Below are positions 54,991 through 63,717 of a DNA stretch of 64,000 nt, piece by piece. This DNA comes from Riemerella anatipestifer (lineage in GTDB: Bacteria > Bacteroidota > Bacteroidia > Flavobacteriales > Weeksellaceae), in NCBI RefSeq assembly GCF_009670965.2, contig NZ_CP073239.1:1116001-1180000 (forward strand). Reading direction: 5' to 3'. The notes under the pieces were generated by a model. That model ran no database searches, was not told where the DNA came from, and saw nothing but the letters and a program-made list of their open reading frames with translations. Position numbers and translations under genes: made by a program. Position 1 is the stretch's first letter. Every line of letters starts with the position of its first letter.

Positions 54991-56511
54991 ATGACTCTAA
55001 ATATGAAACAAAGCCATTCATTTTTCAGCTCTTACTTTTTTCTCTTGTTTATAACATTATTGATAAAAATACCTTTTTTATTTACACACCATATTCAAGA
55101 AGATGCGTTTATCACTTGGAATGTAGCACAAAACCTTATAAATTATGGTGTGATAGGTTTTAATGGAGAGGAGCCTATATCTGCATCTACCACGCATTTG
55201 TATGTGTTTTTGTCTGCTTTTTTTCAGCTTATTTCGGGGGAATATTTTGTTTATGTTATCCTTCTAGTAAATTCGTTTTTGTTTGGACTAGGTAGTATTT
55301 TTTTAGGTAAAGTTTTCTTTTCCGAAAGAAAACAGCTGTTTTGGTTTGTAATTTTACTCAACCTATTACCACCTTCTATTACTGCTTCTGTACTAGGTAT
55401 GGAGTATGGCTTGCTATTTTTTCTTTATACCATTTTTATATACTACGCTGTTGTTAAGAATAAAAATATAGTATATTTCATTTTGCCTATTTTGCTAATA
55501 TGGACGCGACTAGACACGGTAATATTTTTAGGGATTTTAGGATTACTTCTTTTAATATTTACTCGTAAAATAAATCCTTATTTCTTTTTTGGAGGTCTTT
55601 TAGGATTGGGAAGTGTGTTGATATTTAACTATTTGTATTTTGGAGATATTGTTAATCACACTATTGTAGCTAAGAAAATAGCTTACCCTGCACCTGTTGA
55701 ATTTAGTATAAAAGCCTTTTTCCATCAATTAGCTTATTATGGAGGATATCTTAAAATATCAGGGACTCTAATGATGGCTGTATTTTATCTTTATTTTGTG
55801 TCTGTTGTAGGGCTTTTAATATATGTTGTACAAAGAGAATTTGATACTAATAAAAGAAGAGTATTACTCATGATATTTACATTTGCGGTTACAAAAATTA
55901 CCATATTTGTATTTCTGAGAGCTCATTTTGATTGGTATTACTGGTTGCCTAGAGTATTTATGGCAGCCGTTGTAGTGTATTTTATAGTAAGGTATTTGCT
56001 GAGTTACAAAATCAGCCGATTGTTATTGCCTATATTATTTTTAGGATTTGGAGCATTTCAGTATTTGCAATCACTGAGTATTGGTTATATGGAATATACT
56101 CAAAGAATACAAATGGTGAAAGATTTAGAAAAAATGGGTGCAAATAAAAATGAAAGTATCGTTTTAGAACCTGCAGGCAAAATACCGTTCTATACAAGGC
56201 TTAAAACTTGGGACGAGGTAGGATTAGTAGATAAAAAAATGACTAACGAAATGATAGCTAATTTTGATTATGCGTGGATAAATCTAATTAATAAATATCA
56301 CCCTACTTATATATTAACCATAGGAGTAAAGGCTGGAGAAAATGGACTTTATAGAATGTCTGCTACACAAAAAGAAAAGTTTGATAAAGAATATACTTTA
56401 CTTAAAGAATATCCTATTAAAGAGGTTCATCAATCTGCACCTTTTCCTATTAGCACAGTTTATAATATTCGTCCTATAGGACAAGATTACTTTCTGTATA
56501 AGAAGAAATAA
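54991..56511 (+). CDS. Multi-spanning membrane protein, GT-C glycosyltransferase-like
   Basis: This 506-aa protein has about ten membrane segments, and the first extracytoplasmic loop holds EDAFITWNVAQNL (near residues 36-48), an acidic motif like the DD/ED of GT-C glycosyltransferases, followed by GFNGEEPISASTTHLYVFL, as in the arabinosyltransferase-like family. It would transfer a sugar from a lipid carrier to an acceptor at the outer face of the inner membrane. The acceptor is unknown. A start four codons later (MKQSHSF) is also possible. It lies 20 bases after the previous gene. Confidence 0.6.
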   Translation: MTLNMKQSHSFFSSYFFLLFITLLIKIPFLFTHHIQEDAFITWNVAQNLINYGVIGFNGEEPISASTTHLYVFLSAFFQLISGEYFVYVILLVNSFLFGLGSIFLGKVFFSERKQLFWFVILLNLLPPSITASVLGMEYGLLFFLYTIFIYYAVVKNKNIVYFILPILLIWTRLDTVIFLGILGLLLLIFTRKINPYFFFGGLLGLGSVLIFNYLYFGDIVNHTIVAKKIAYPAPVEFSIKAFFHQLAYYGGYLKISGTLMMAVFYLYFVSVVGLLIYVVQREFDTNKRRVLLMIFTFAVTKITIFVFLRAHFDWYYWLPRVFMAAVVVYFIVRYLLSYKISRLLLPILFLGFGAFQYLQSLSIGYMEYTQRIQMVKDLEKMGANKNESIVLEPAGKIPFYTRLKTWDEVGLVDKKMTNEMIANFDYAWINLINKYHPTYILTIGVKAGENGLYRMSATQKEKFDKEYTLLKEYPIKEVHQSAPFPISTVYNIRPIGQDYFLYKKK

Positions 56512-56526
56512 TAAATATGTCAATAA

Positions 56527-56565
56527 AAAATAGAGTGGTTTCAACATTTGAGACCACTCTATTTT
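56527..56565. terminator. Bidirectional terminator between the GT-C-like gene and rpsB
   Basis: A 17-bp stem (56527-56543 with 56549-56565, one G-T pair) with A- and T-rich flanks serves both convergent transcripts. Confidence 0.75.
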
Positions 56566-56589
56566 ATTTTATAAAGTTAAAACTTTTAA

Positions 56590-57342
56590 TTAAGCATCAA
56601 AGTCTGCATCTTTATCAGCAGAAACCTTTTCTTCTTTAGACTTTTCTTTTTCAGCTTTTCTCTGAGTTAATCCTTCTTTGATAGCTGCAGAAACTTGTCC
56701 TAAAATCATATCGATAGATTTAGAAGCATCATCGTTTCCTGGGATTACATAATCTACTTTTCTAGGGTCAGAGTTTGTATCTACGATAGCAAATACAGGA
56801 ATACCTAGTTTTTTAGCTTCTGTAACCGCAATGTGCTCTCTCATAATATCTACTACGAAGATAGCAGAAGGAAGACGCACCATATCAGCGATAGAACCTA
56901 AGTTCTTCTCTAGGTTAGCTCTTTGTCTATCAACTTGTAATCTTTCTTTTTTAGATAAAGTTTCGAAAGTACCATCTTTCTTCATTTTATCAATAGCGTT
57001 CATTTTTTTAACCGCTTTTCTGATAGTAACGAAGTTAGTTAGCATACCTCCAGGCCATCTTTCAGTGATGTAAGGCATATTAAGCTCAGAAGCGTGCTTA
57101 GCTACAACTTCTTTAGCTTGTTTTTTAGTTGCCACGAAAAGAACTTTTCTACCTGCAGAAGTTATTTTTTCTAAAGCAGAGCAAGCCTCTTCTAATTTTA
57201 CAGCTGTTTTATGTAAATCAATAATGTGAATACCATTTTTCTCCATAAAGATGTATGGAGCCATGTTAGGATTCCACTTTCTAGTCATATGTCCGAAGTG
57301 TACTCCTGCCTCTAAGAGGTCTTTTACATTTACTTTTGCCAT
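56590..57342 (-). CDS. rpsB: 30S ribosomal protein S2
   Basis: This 250-aa protein of the small subunit starts at 57342 with MAKVNVKDLLEAGVHFGHMTRKWNP. A start at 57384 adds 14 odd residues and is rejected because S2 begins at MAKVN or similar. The VDTNSDPR and IPGNDD segments of the family are present, with the usual charged C-terminal tail. A hairpin in the leader lies at 57466-57490. Confidence 0.93.
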   Translation of the reverse strand: MAKVNVKDLLEAGVHFGHMTRKWNPNMAPYIFMEKNGIHIIDLHKTAVKLEEACSALEKITSAGRKVLFVATKKQAKEVVAKHASELNMPYITERWPGGMLTNFVTIRKAVKKMNAIDKMKKDGTFETLSKKERLQVDRQRANLEKNLGSIADMVRLPSAIFVVDIMREHIAVTEAKKLGIPVFAIVDTNSDPRKVDYVIPGNDDASKSIDMILGQVSAAIKEGLTQRKAEKEKSKEEKVSADKDADFDA

Positions 57343-57465
57343 TGTTTTAATGTTTGTTAGTTTACTTTCCGCTTTTTTGAGCAATCAACTATTTCTTAAG
57401 ATGGGAGAAATGTTTGGATGCTAAACATAACGGGCAATTTTAATTTGTTGTGTAGTAGACTGTGT

Positions 57466-57490
57466 TTTTGTAATAAAATTGATTACAAAA
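57466..57490 (-). promoter_or_regulatory. Hairpin in the rpsB leader
   Basis: A perfect 9-bp stem (57466-57474 with 57482-57490, 7-base loop) lies in the 169-base gap between rpsI and the rpsB start. Without a T run it may be a leader structure for S2 autoregulation, but this is inference. Confidence 0.35.
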
Positions 57491-57511
57491 CTGAGCCATA
57501 CCACAAAAATA

Positions 57512-57898
57512 TTAACGCTTAGAGAATTGGAATTTCTTTCTAGCTTTCTTCTGTCCTGGTTTCTTTCTTTCCACCATTCTAGCGTCTCTAGTAAGAAGAC
57601 CGTGTGGCTTAAGAACAGCTCTAAACTCTTCGTTAATCTCGCATAAAGCACGAGAAACCCCAAGTCTAATAGCTTCTGCTTGACCAGTAATACCTCCACC
57701 GAAAACATTTACACTAACATCATACTGCTCTGCAGTTTCCGTAAGTAAGAAAGGTTGGTTTACTTTATATACAAGAACTTCTGTGTTGAAGTAGTCTTTT
57801 ACATCTCTACCGTTTACTGTAACCTTACCTGCTCCAGATTTTACATAAACTCTAGCTACAGAAGTTTTTCTTCTTCCTATTTTGTGTACTGTAGACAT
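57512..57898 (-). CDS. rpsI: 30S ribosomal protein S9
   Basis: This 128-aa protein ends in the conserved Lys/Arg-rich tail ([15 protein letters not shown]) that reaches the P-site tRNA, and contains the typical [24 protein letters not shown] block, with [20 protein letters not shown] in the middle. It lies 3 bases after rplM. Confidence 0.96.
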   Translation of the reverse strand: MSTVHKIGRRKTSVARVYVKSGAGKVTVNGRDVKDYFNTEVLVYKVNQPFLLTETAEQYDVSVNVFGGGITGQAEAIRLGVSRALCEINEEFRAVLKPHGLLTRDARMVERKKPGQKKARKKFQFSKR

Positions 57899-57901
57899 AT
57901 C

Positions 57902-58357
57902 TTATTTTAATTCGTTAATGTTAATTACTTTCGGCTGTTGAGCTTCGTGCTTGTGCTCAGTACCCTCATATAGATAAAGGTTTTTAAGAATAGCAGCACC
58001 AAGTCTGTTTTTAGGAAGCATTCCTTTTACAGATTTTTCTAAAATTCTTAGGCTGTTTCTTTTTCTAAGCTCCTCTGCAGTCATAGACTTTTGTCCACCA
58101 GGGTATCCTGTGTGCCAAATATAAGTCTTATCTGCCCACTTGTTTCCAGAAAGTTCTACTTTCCCAGCATTCAAAACAATTACATTATCTCCGCAATCTA
58201 CATGTGGAGTAAAGTTTGTTTTGTGCTTACCTCTCAAAATCTTCGCAACTTTAGACGCTAGACGTCCTAATGGTTGCCCGGCAGCATCTACCACAACCCA
58301 TTCTTTATTAGCGGTAGCCTTGTTTGCCGATACTGTCTTGTAACTTAATGTATTCAC
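57902..58357 (-). CDS. rplM: 50S ribosomal protein L13
   Basis: This 151-aa large-subunit protein begins MNTLSYKTVSANKATANKEW and has the AAGQPLGRLASKVAKILRGK block and GDNVIVLNAGKVELSGNKW. It is first in the rplM-rpsI operon. A minus-strand TACCTTTG box (58410-58403) lies 46 bases upstream. Confidence 0.95.
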   Translation of the reverse strand: MNTLSYKTVSANKATANKEWVVVDAAGQPLGRLASKVAKILRGKHKTNFTPHVDCGDNVIVLNAGKVELSGNKWADKTYIWHTGYPGGQKSMTAEELRKRNSLRILEKSVKGMLPKNRLGAAILKNLYLYEGTEHKHEAQQPKVININELK

Positions 58358-58402
58358 AATTTATCGTTTATGATTAGACATAATTTTCCCTCTAAGGGTC
58401 TG

Positions 58403-58410
58403 CAAAGGTA
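58403..58410 (-). promoter_or_regulatory. rplM promoter -7 box
   Basis: On the minus strand this reads TACCTTTG, a match to TAnnTTTG. Confidence 0.5.
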
Positions 58411-58507
58411 AGAATATTTTTTTAATTGAAAAAATACAACTGTAAAATTTTGAGTACTATAGCTTTTGATAGATGTTTGTGCTGATAAATTTTGTTCTAT
58501 TAAATAG

Positions 58508-58536
58508 ATAAAGCCCTTTCAACGAAAAGGCTTTAT
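58508..58536 (-). terminator. Terminator after the SufT-like gene
   Basis: A stem pairs 58508-58520 with 58524-58536 (12 of 13 pairs). It separates the SufT-like operon from the ribosomal operon on the minus strand; the T run is weak. Confidence 0.5.
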
Positions 58537-58554
58537 AATTACAAATTTAGTTTT

Positions 58555-58884
58555 TTATAGCATGCCTAGCTCAAATCGAGCTTCCTCGCTCATCATATCT
58601 TTTGTCCACGAAGGTTCAAAGGTAAGTTCTAAATCTACCTCGTTTACGCCTTCTACTTCGCTCACCTTTTCTTTCACTTCTTGAGGGAGAGATTCTGCCA
58701 CGGGGCAGTTAGGTGTAGTGAGTGTCATAACTACTTTTACTTTGCCTTCATCTGAAATTTGAACATCGTATACTAGCCCTAATTCATAGATGTCTACAGG
58801 TATTTCTGGGTCATAGACTGTTTTGAGGGTCTTTATGATTTCCTCTCCTATCTCTGCGATTTGTTCGTCTGTATATTTCATCAT
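58555..58884 (-). CDS. SufT-like iron-sulfur cluster assembly factor (MIP18/DUF59 family)
   Basis: This 109-aa MIP18-family (DUF59) protein has the VYDPEIPVDIYELGLVYDV block (residues 22-40), the TTPNCPVAESLP segment with Cys60 and the C-terminal FEPSWTKDMMSEEAR. The family helps load Fe-S clusters on target enzymes. A second Met right after the first makes the exact start uncertain by one residue. It lies 16 bases after the exonuclease gene. Confidence 0.85.
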   Translation of the reverse strand: MMKYTDEQIAEIGEEIIKTLKTVYDPEIPVDIYELGLVYDVQISDEGKVKVVMTLTTPNCPVAESLPQEVKEKVSEVEGVNEVDLELTFEPSWTKDMMSEEARFELGML

Positions 58885-58900
58885 TTCTCTAAATAATCCG

Positions 58901-59599
58901 TTAGTCTTCTGACAAACTCAATAAATCTTCTTGTCTTAATTTTCTAAAAATATTCGCCAAAGTTAAAACATCTTTTTCACAATATTTAATAATTCTAGGT
59001 AAATCTTTTTCTTTGTAATAAATTTCGGAAACCATAGAACCATCTATATCGTCTTTGGGAGTAGGAACGCCAAAAATATGAGCCATTAGTTCTAATGATA
59101 TAAAACTTTTATAATCTCCGAATTTCCATAGCTCCAAAGTATCTAAATGCGGAACTTCCCAAGGTTTCTTTCCGAATAATTGAAATGGGGAAGGCGGCAT
59201 CATGCCATTAACTAAAAATCTTCTTGCAATCCAAGGGAAGTCAAATTCTTTTCCGTTATGTGCACACAGAATAACATTAGTAAGGCGAGTGCTATTGAAT
59301 ATAGCTCCGAATTCTTCTAATAATTTTTTTTCGTTATCCCCAGCAAAACTTCTTATTTTAAGCGTTTCGTTTCGGTCTATCATTCCTACGGAAATACAGA
59401 TTATTTTTCCAAATTCTGCCATTACACCTGCCCTTTGATGATAGAAATCCTCTGCGGTTATCTCTTCCTTGCGTTGATGTAAGGTTTTTTTATCCCAAAG
59501 ATTTTGCTCTTCCGTTGGGAGGTTTTGCCAACTTTCTTCTTGAGGCACAGTCTCTATATCTAGAAATAAGATTCGTTCTATGGGGATTTGTTTAATCAT
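58901..59599 (-). CDS. 3'-5' exonuclease (DnaQ/PolB-exonuclease-like)
   Basis: This 232-aa protein has the Exo I motif DIETVP (Asp14, Glu16), the Exo II-like CAHNGKEFDFPW near 113-124 and an Exo III block EKDVLTLANIFR near 208-219, so it should be a DEDD-family exonuclease. The long spacing and the LELMAHIFGVPTPKDDIDG segment match the predicted PolB-exonuclease-like group of Bacteroidota. Its substrate is not known. It lies 3 bases after the transporter-like gene and is probably co-transcribed. Confidence 0.8.
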   Translation of the reverse strand: MIKQIPIERILFLDIETVPQEESWQNLPTEEQNLWDKKTLHQRKEEITAEDFYHQRAGVMAEFGKIICISVGMIDRNETLKIRSFAGDNEKKLLEEFGAIFNSTRLTNVILCAHNGKEFDFPWIARRFLVNGMMPPSPFQLFGKKPWEVPHLDTLELWKFGDYKSFISLELMAHIFGVPTPKDDIDGSMVSEIYYKEKDLPRIIKYCEKDVLTLANIFRKLRQEDLLSLSED

Positions 59600-59602
59600 A
59601 TT

Positions 59603-61006
59603 CTAACCAAAAAATAAATAAGCCAATGTAATAGATGTAATAATCCCTACCAAGTCTGCTAGAAGCATAGTACCAACTGTATAGCGAGTATTTCTGATAC
59701 CTACGGCTCCAAAATAAACAGCAATAACATAGAAGGTAGTATCAGAGCTTCCTTGTAGGATTCCAGCTAATCTAGAAGGGAATGAGTCAGCTCCGAAGGT
59801 AGCCATTGTATCCACCATCATTCCTCTTGCTCCAGAACCCGAAAGTGGCTTTATGAGTGCAGTAGGAAGTCCATCAACAAATCTAGTGTCTAGACTTACC
59901 ATATCAGCAATCCATTTCATTCCATCTATAATAATGTGGAATACTCCCGAAGTTCTCAAAAGAGAAATAGCAATGAGCATTCCTACTAAATAAGGTATAA
60001 TTTTAACACACACCGAAAATCCTTCTTTAGCTCCCTCTACAAAAGCATCAAAAATGTTGATTTTTTTATAGATACCTCCAAGAACAATAGCAAAGAATAT
60101 TAAAAGGATAATACCATTACTTAAAACTTTACTGAAGTTATCTAGCTCCTCTTTATTTAATTGAACAAGAAATAAGACCAATCCAGCTATAATAGCAGAA
60201 ATACCTCCTAAATACATCAACACTACAGGTTGAAGTAAATTGATTTTCTGTCTTATAGAAACCAATATCATTGATGCCATAGTGGCTGCAAAGGTGGCTA
60301 TCATACAAGGTAAGAATATATCCGTAGGTGTGGCAGAGCCCATAGATGCCCTTATAGCAATAATGGATACGGGAATAAGGGTGAGCCCACTAGCGTGCAG
60401 ACAGAGAAACATAATCTGGGCATTACTGGCTTTATCTTTTTCTGGATTTAGAGATTGTAGACTATCCATCGCCTTAAGACCAAAAGGGGTGGCGGCATTG
60501 TCTAGCCCTAAAAGATTGGCGGAAAAATTAAGCATCATATGTCCAAATGCAGGGTGGTTTTTAGGAACTTCTGGGAAGAGTTTAGAGAAAAAAGGCTGTA
60601 TCATTCTACTTAATAAGTTGATGCCCCCAGCTTTCTCGGCTACACTCATAAAACCCATAAAAAGGGTCATAATACCTATAAGACCTATACATATATCTAC
60701 GGCGGTTTTGCTCGTGCCTATTACACCATCGGTCTCTTGTATTCTGTAAACTTTAACATTATTGCTGTTAGGTTGATATTCGTAATGAATCCCTTTATTT
60801 ATAAAAACAGGTGTAGTTTGAAAACTTTCTATAGCATTGGGGTGAAACTCGTTAATTGGTTTAGTAGTGATATTTACGGTGTCGCCACCTTTGCCTACTA
60901 CCATATCATTATAAATAGCTTTATAATTATCGGAGAATAAATACTTAGCACCAGCTACCATGATAGCAACTAAAATAAAAGCACTCCAAATTCTGCTTAA
61001 AATCAT
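59603..61006 (-). CDS. Nucleoside-recognition (Gate) domain membrane protein, SpmA/SpmB-like
   Basis: This 467-aa protein has about ten membrane segments organised as two Gate domains, like a fusion of the spore proteins SpmA (first half, with LDNAATPFGLKAMDSLQSLN near 172-191) and SpmB (second half, with PTALIKPLSGSGARGMMVD near 379-397). A periplasmic loop near residues 30-90 separates the first segment from the rest. Flavobacteria carry this fusion widely, though they do not sporulate. The substrate is unknown. Confidence 0.8.
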   Translation of the reverse strand: MILSRIWSAFILVAIMVAGAKYLFSDNYKAIYNDMVVGKGGDTVNITTKPINEFHPNAIESFQTTPVFINKGIHYEYQPNSNNVKVYRIQETDGVIGTSKTAVDICIGLIGIMTLFMGFMSVAEKAGGINLLSRMIQPFFSKLFPEVPKNHPAFGHMMLNFSANLLGLDNAATPFGLKAMDSLQSLNPEKDKASNAQIMFLCLHASGLTLIPVSIIAIRASMGSATPTDIFLPCMIATFAATMASMILVSIRQKINLLQPVVLMYLGGISAIIAGLVLFLVQLNKEELDNFSKVLSNGIILLIFFAIVLGGIYKKINIFDAFVEGAKEGFSVCVKIIPYLVGMLIAISLLRTSGVFHIIIDGMKWIADMVSLDTRFVDGLPTALIKPLSGSGARGMMVDTMATFGADSFPSRLAGILQGSSDTTFYVIAVYFGAVGIRNTRYTVGTMLLADLVGIITSITLAYLFFG

Positions 61007-61171
61007 AGTTTGAAAAAATTTGGATAAAAGTAAGTGTTTTTAGCTAAATGAGAAAAAAGAAATTTTAATGTTCTTGAAAAATTCTTAGGGATTAGCCTGT
61101 TTTCGGAGATAAAGATTATGACATGTGTGACAAAACAATGTTAGCAGAAAACGATGTGTTGATATTTTGGC

Positions 61172-61179
61172 TATCTTTG
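61172..61179 (+). promoter_or_regulatory. ugd promoter -7 box
   Basis: TATCTTTG matches TAnnTTTG exactly, 28 bases before the ATG at 61208. Confidence 0.5.
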
Positions 61180-61207
61180 CGAAAGAATTTTTACACAAAT
61201 AAATATT

Positions 61208-62518
61208 ATGAATATTACTATAGTAGGTACTGGTTATGTAGGACTAGTTACAGGGACAACATTGGCAGAACTAGGAAATACAGTTTACTGTGTTGATATA
61301 GATGAGAAAAAAGTTGAGGGAATGAAAAAAGGCATCGTTCCTATTTATGAGCCTAATTTAGAGGAAATGTTTTTGAGAAACATTCAAGCACAGAGATTAT
61401 TTTTTACTACCAATTTAAAAGAAGCTGTTGACCAAAGTGAAGTGATTTATTTAGCTTTACCTACTCCTCCAGGGGAAGACGGTTCAGCGGATTTATCCTA
61501 TGTCCTTAAAGTAGCCAACGATATAGGCGATATTATTACAGAATATAAAGTTATTGTTAATAAATCTACAGTACCTGTAGGAACGGCAGATAAAGTTAGA
61601 AATGCTATTGCTACTAAAACACAAATACCGTTTGATGTGGTATCTAATCCAGAGTTTCTTAGGGAAGGTTTTGCGGTAGAAGACTCTATGAATCCTGCTA
61701 GAGTAGTGGTGGGGAGTTCTTCCGAAAAGGCAAGAGAGATTATGGCAAAAATATATCAGCCATTTACCAATACGGGGGTTCCGATTATTTTTATGGATGA
61801 AAAATCTTCGGAACTTACCAAGTATGCTGCTAATTCTTTCTTAGCAGTTAAAATTACTTTTATGAACGAAATCGCAAACTTCTGCGAAAGAGTAGGAGCT
61901 GATGTAGATAAGGTAAGGTTAGGAATGGGTAGTGATGATAGGATAGGACACCGTTTCTTATTCCCTGGTATTGGGTATGGTGGTAGCTGCTTTCCTAAAG
62001 ATGTAAAGGCATTGATAAAATCTGGTAAAGAAGCTGATTTTAATTTCCAAATATTAGAAGCGACTGAAAATGTAAACCAAAATCAAAAAGTTATTTTGGT
62101 GTCAGAAATAGAAAAGTATTTTGAAGGAAATTTAAAAGGTAAAAAGATAGCACTTTGGGGCTTGGCTTTTAAAGCGAATACAGATGATATTAGAGAAGCC
62201 TCTTCTTTAGATAATATTAAAATTTTATTAGAAAAAGGAGCTATAATTACAGCTTATGATGCGATAGCAGAGTCTAATGTGAAAAAAGTGTTAGGAGATA
62301 AGATTGCTTATGCGAGCGATATGTATTCTGCATTAGAAGGAGCTGATGCTTTACTAATAGCTACGGAATGGTCAGAATTTAAAAATCCTAACTTTGATTT
62401 AATGTCAGAGAAAATGAACGGTAAAGCTATTTTTGATGGTAGAAATATGTTTGCCTTAGAACAAGTAGAAGGAACAGGGTTTTACTACAAAAGTATAGGT
62501 AGAAAAACTTTAGGATAA
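61208..62518 (+). CDS. ugd: UDP-glucose 6-dehydrogenase
   Basis: This 436-aa enzyme oxidises UDP-glucose to UDP-glucuronate with two NAD+. The Rossmann motif GTGYVG is at residues 7-12, the catalytic Cys261 sits in GYGGSCFPKD, and the second Rossmann domain (KKIALWGLAFKANTDDIREA) lies near 314-333. UDP-glucuronate feeds capsule or LPS sugars. It could be a UDP-sugar dehydrogenase of other specificity, but length and motifs fit ugd. It is a single gene with its own promoter box. Confidence 0.9.
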   Translation: MNITIVGTGYVGLVTGTTLAELGNTVYCVDIDEKKVEGMKKGIVPIYEPNLEEMFLRNIQAQRLFFTTNLKEAVDQSEVIYLALPTPPGEDGSADLSYVLKVANDIGDIITEYKVIVNKSTVPVGTADKVRNAIATKTQIPFDVVSNPEFLREGFAVEDSMNPARVVVGSSSEKAREIMAKIYQPFTNTGVPIIFMDEKSSELTKYAANSFLAVKITFMNEIANFCERVGADVDKVRLGMGSDDRIGHRFLFPGIGYGGSCFPKDVKALIKSGKEADFNFQILEATENVNQNQKVILVSEIEKYFEGNLKGKKIALWGLAFKANTDDIREASSLDNIKILLEKGAIITAYDAIAESNVKKVLGDKIAYASDMYSALEGADALLIATEWSEFKNPNFDLMSEKMNGKAIFDGRNMFALEQVEGTGFYYKSIGRKTLG

Positions 62519-62530
62519 AACCTAATGCTT

Positions 62531-63268
62531 TTAATGACAACTATGATGTCCCTTGTCTTCAGGGGACATTTTGTTTTCTATGCTAAGAGCTTCTTTCTTT
62601 GGTGACAAATAAGGGATTCCTAACTCTAAACCTCTTAGTATAAATAGCCCACCTAAGATAAGCATTACTACAGGCATTATTTTTAGGATTTTATTTCTAG
62701 TAGCTATATTAAGCATATTACCTAGTAAAACAGTAACAAACATAAAAGGGAAAGTACCCAGTCCAAATAGCATCATAAATAGTCCTCCTTGTATAGCTCC
62801 ACCAGCCGCTAGAGATGCTGCCAAGGCTACATAAACCATTCCACATGGTAAAAAACCATTAAGTACACCTGTTAAAAATCTTGAAGAATAATCGGTTTTG
62901 GATAATAATTTTCCTAGGTTGAGTTTTATTTTTAATAGAAATTTCGAGAGAAAAGGTATTTTAGAAGCAAAATCTCCATTTCCGAAAGAAAAAAGAGCCA
63001 TTATGATTAAAATAATTCCTGCAAAAATGGTAAGCCAACCTTGAACTCCAGCTAACTGAAAGCCTTCTCCAATTAATCCTAGTAAAATTCCTAATATAGA
63101 ATAAGTGAAAATTCTTCCTAATTGATAGGTTATATTTTGAAGATGAAAATTAACCTGTTGTTTTCTTGAAAGTCCTAAAGAAAGGGCTATAGGTCCACAC
63201 ATACCAATACAATGGAATCCTGTTGTGAAACCCAAAGTAAGTGCTGCTATGATGAGGGTTATTTCCAT
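62531..63268 (-). CDS. SafE/TauE-family membrane protein (cytochrome oxidase assembly context)
   Basis: This 245-aa protein has six or seven membrane segments and the CIGMCGPIALSLGLSRKQQ block near residues 21-39, and ends in a His-rich tail (HHSCH) that may bind metal. It overlaps the CcoH gene by 10 bases, so it is translated from the same operon as ccoG and ccoH. In Flavobacteriia this gene commonly closes the cbb3 oxidase assembly cluster; a role in copper delivery to the oxidase is inferred. Confidence 0.8.
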   Translation of the reverse strand: MEITLIIAALTLGFTTGFHCIGMCGPIALSLGLSRKQQVNFHLQNITYQLGRIFTYSILGILLGLIGEGFQLAGVQGWLTIFAGIILIIMALFSFGNGDFASKIPFLSKFLLKIKLNLGKLLSKTDYSSRFLTGVLNGFLPCGMVYVALAASLAAGGAIQGGLFMMLFGLGTFPFMFVTVLLGNMLNIATRNKILKIMPVVMLILGGLFILRGLELGIPYLSPKKEALSIENKMSPEDKGHHSCH

Positions 63269-63717
63269 ACTAAGTCGTAGTCTATTTGATAATCTTTGTT
63301 ATCTTTTGTCCACATTAGTTTTAGAATATAGCCTCCTGGAACTAAAACTTTTTTAGGAATGAGAAAAGAGTTATTAGCATCTAAAGTCATGTCCTTTTTT
63401 ACATCTAACTTTTGGTCATCTATCCTATAGAGAACAAACTTTATTTTAGTATTTTGATTATTATTTTCAGAAGGAAATACGATACTTATTCCATAAGGTG
63501 TTTGCTGATATTCGGGAGCATTCTCAATCGTTGATGCGTTTTTCTTAGCATCTATTACACTTTGATAAGCTAGCTCATCTTCATAATAATTATCTGAAAC
63601 CAATTCAGAGTTCTGCTGCCCATGAGAGAATACAAATATGAGATAAAGAATAAATAGTATAAACGAACCTAATGCAGCTACAACTCCATGTGCCCAAGTG
63701 AACTTAAAATTTTTCAT
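63259..63717 (-). CDS. ccoH: FixH/CcoH family protein
   Basis: This 152-aa protein has one N-terminal membrane segment (about residues 10-30) and a periplasmic beta-domain (TPYGISIVFPSENNNQN near 71-87, then the VLVPGGYILKLMWTKDNKDY end). It assists assembly of cbb3 cytochrome oxidase. Its ATG follows the ccoG stop directly (TAAATG), and it overlaps the SafE-like gene by 10 bases, so all three are coupled. Confidence 0.88.
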   Translation of the reverse strand: MKNFKFTWAHGVVAALGSFILFILYLIFVFSHGQQNSELVSDNYYEDELAYQSVIDAKKNASTIENAPEYQQTPYGISIVFPSENNNQNTKIKFVLYRIDDQKLDVKKDMTLDANNSFLIPKKVLVPGGYILKLMWTKDNKDYQIDYDLVWK

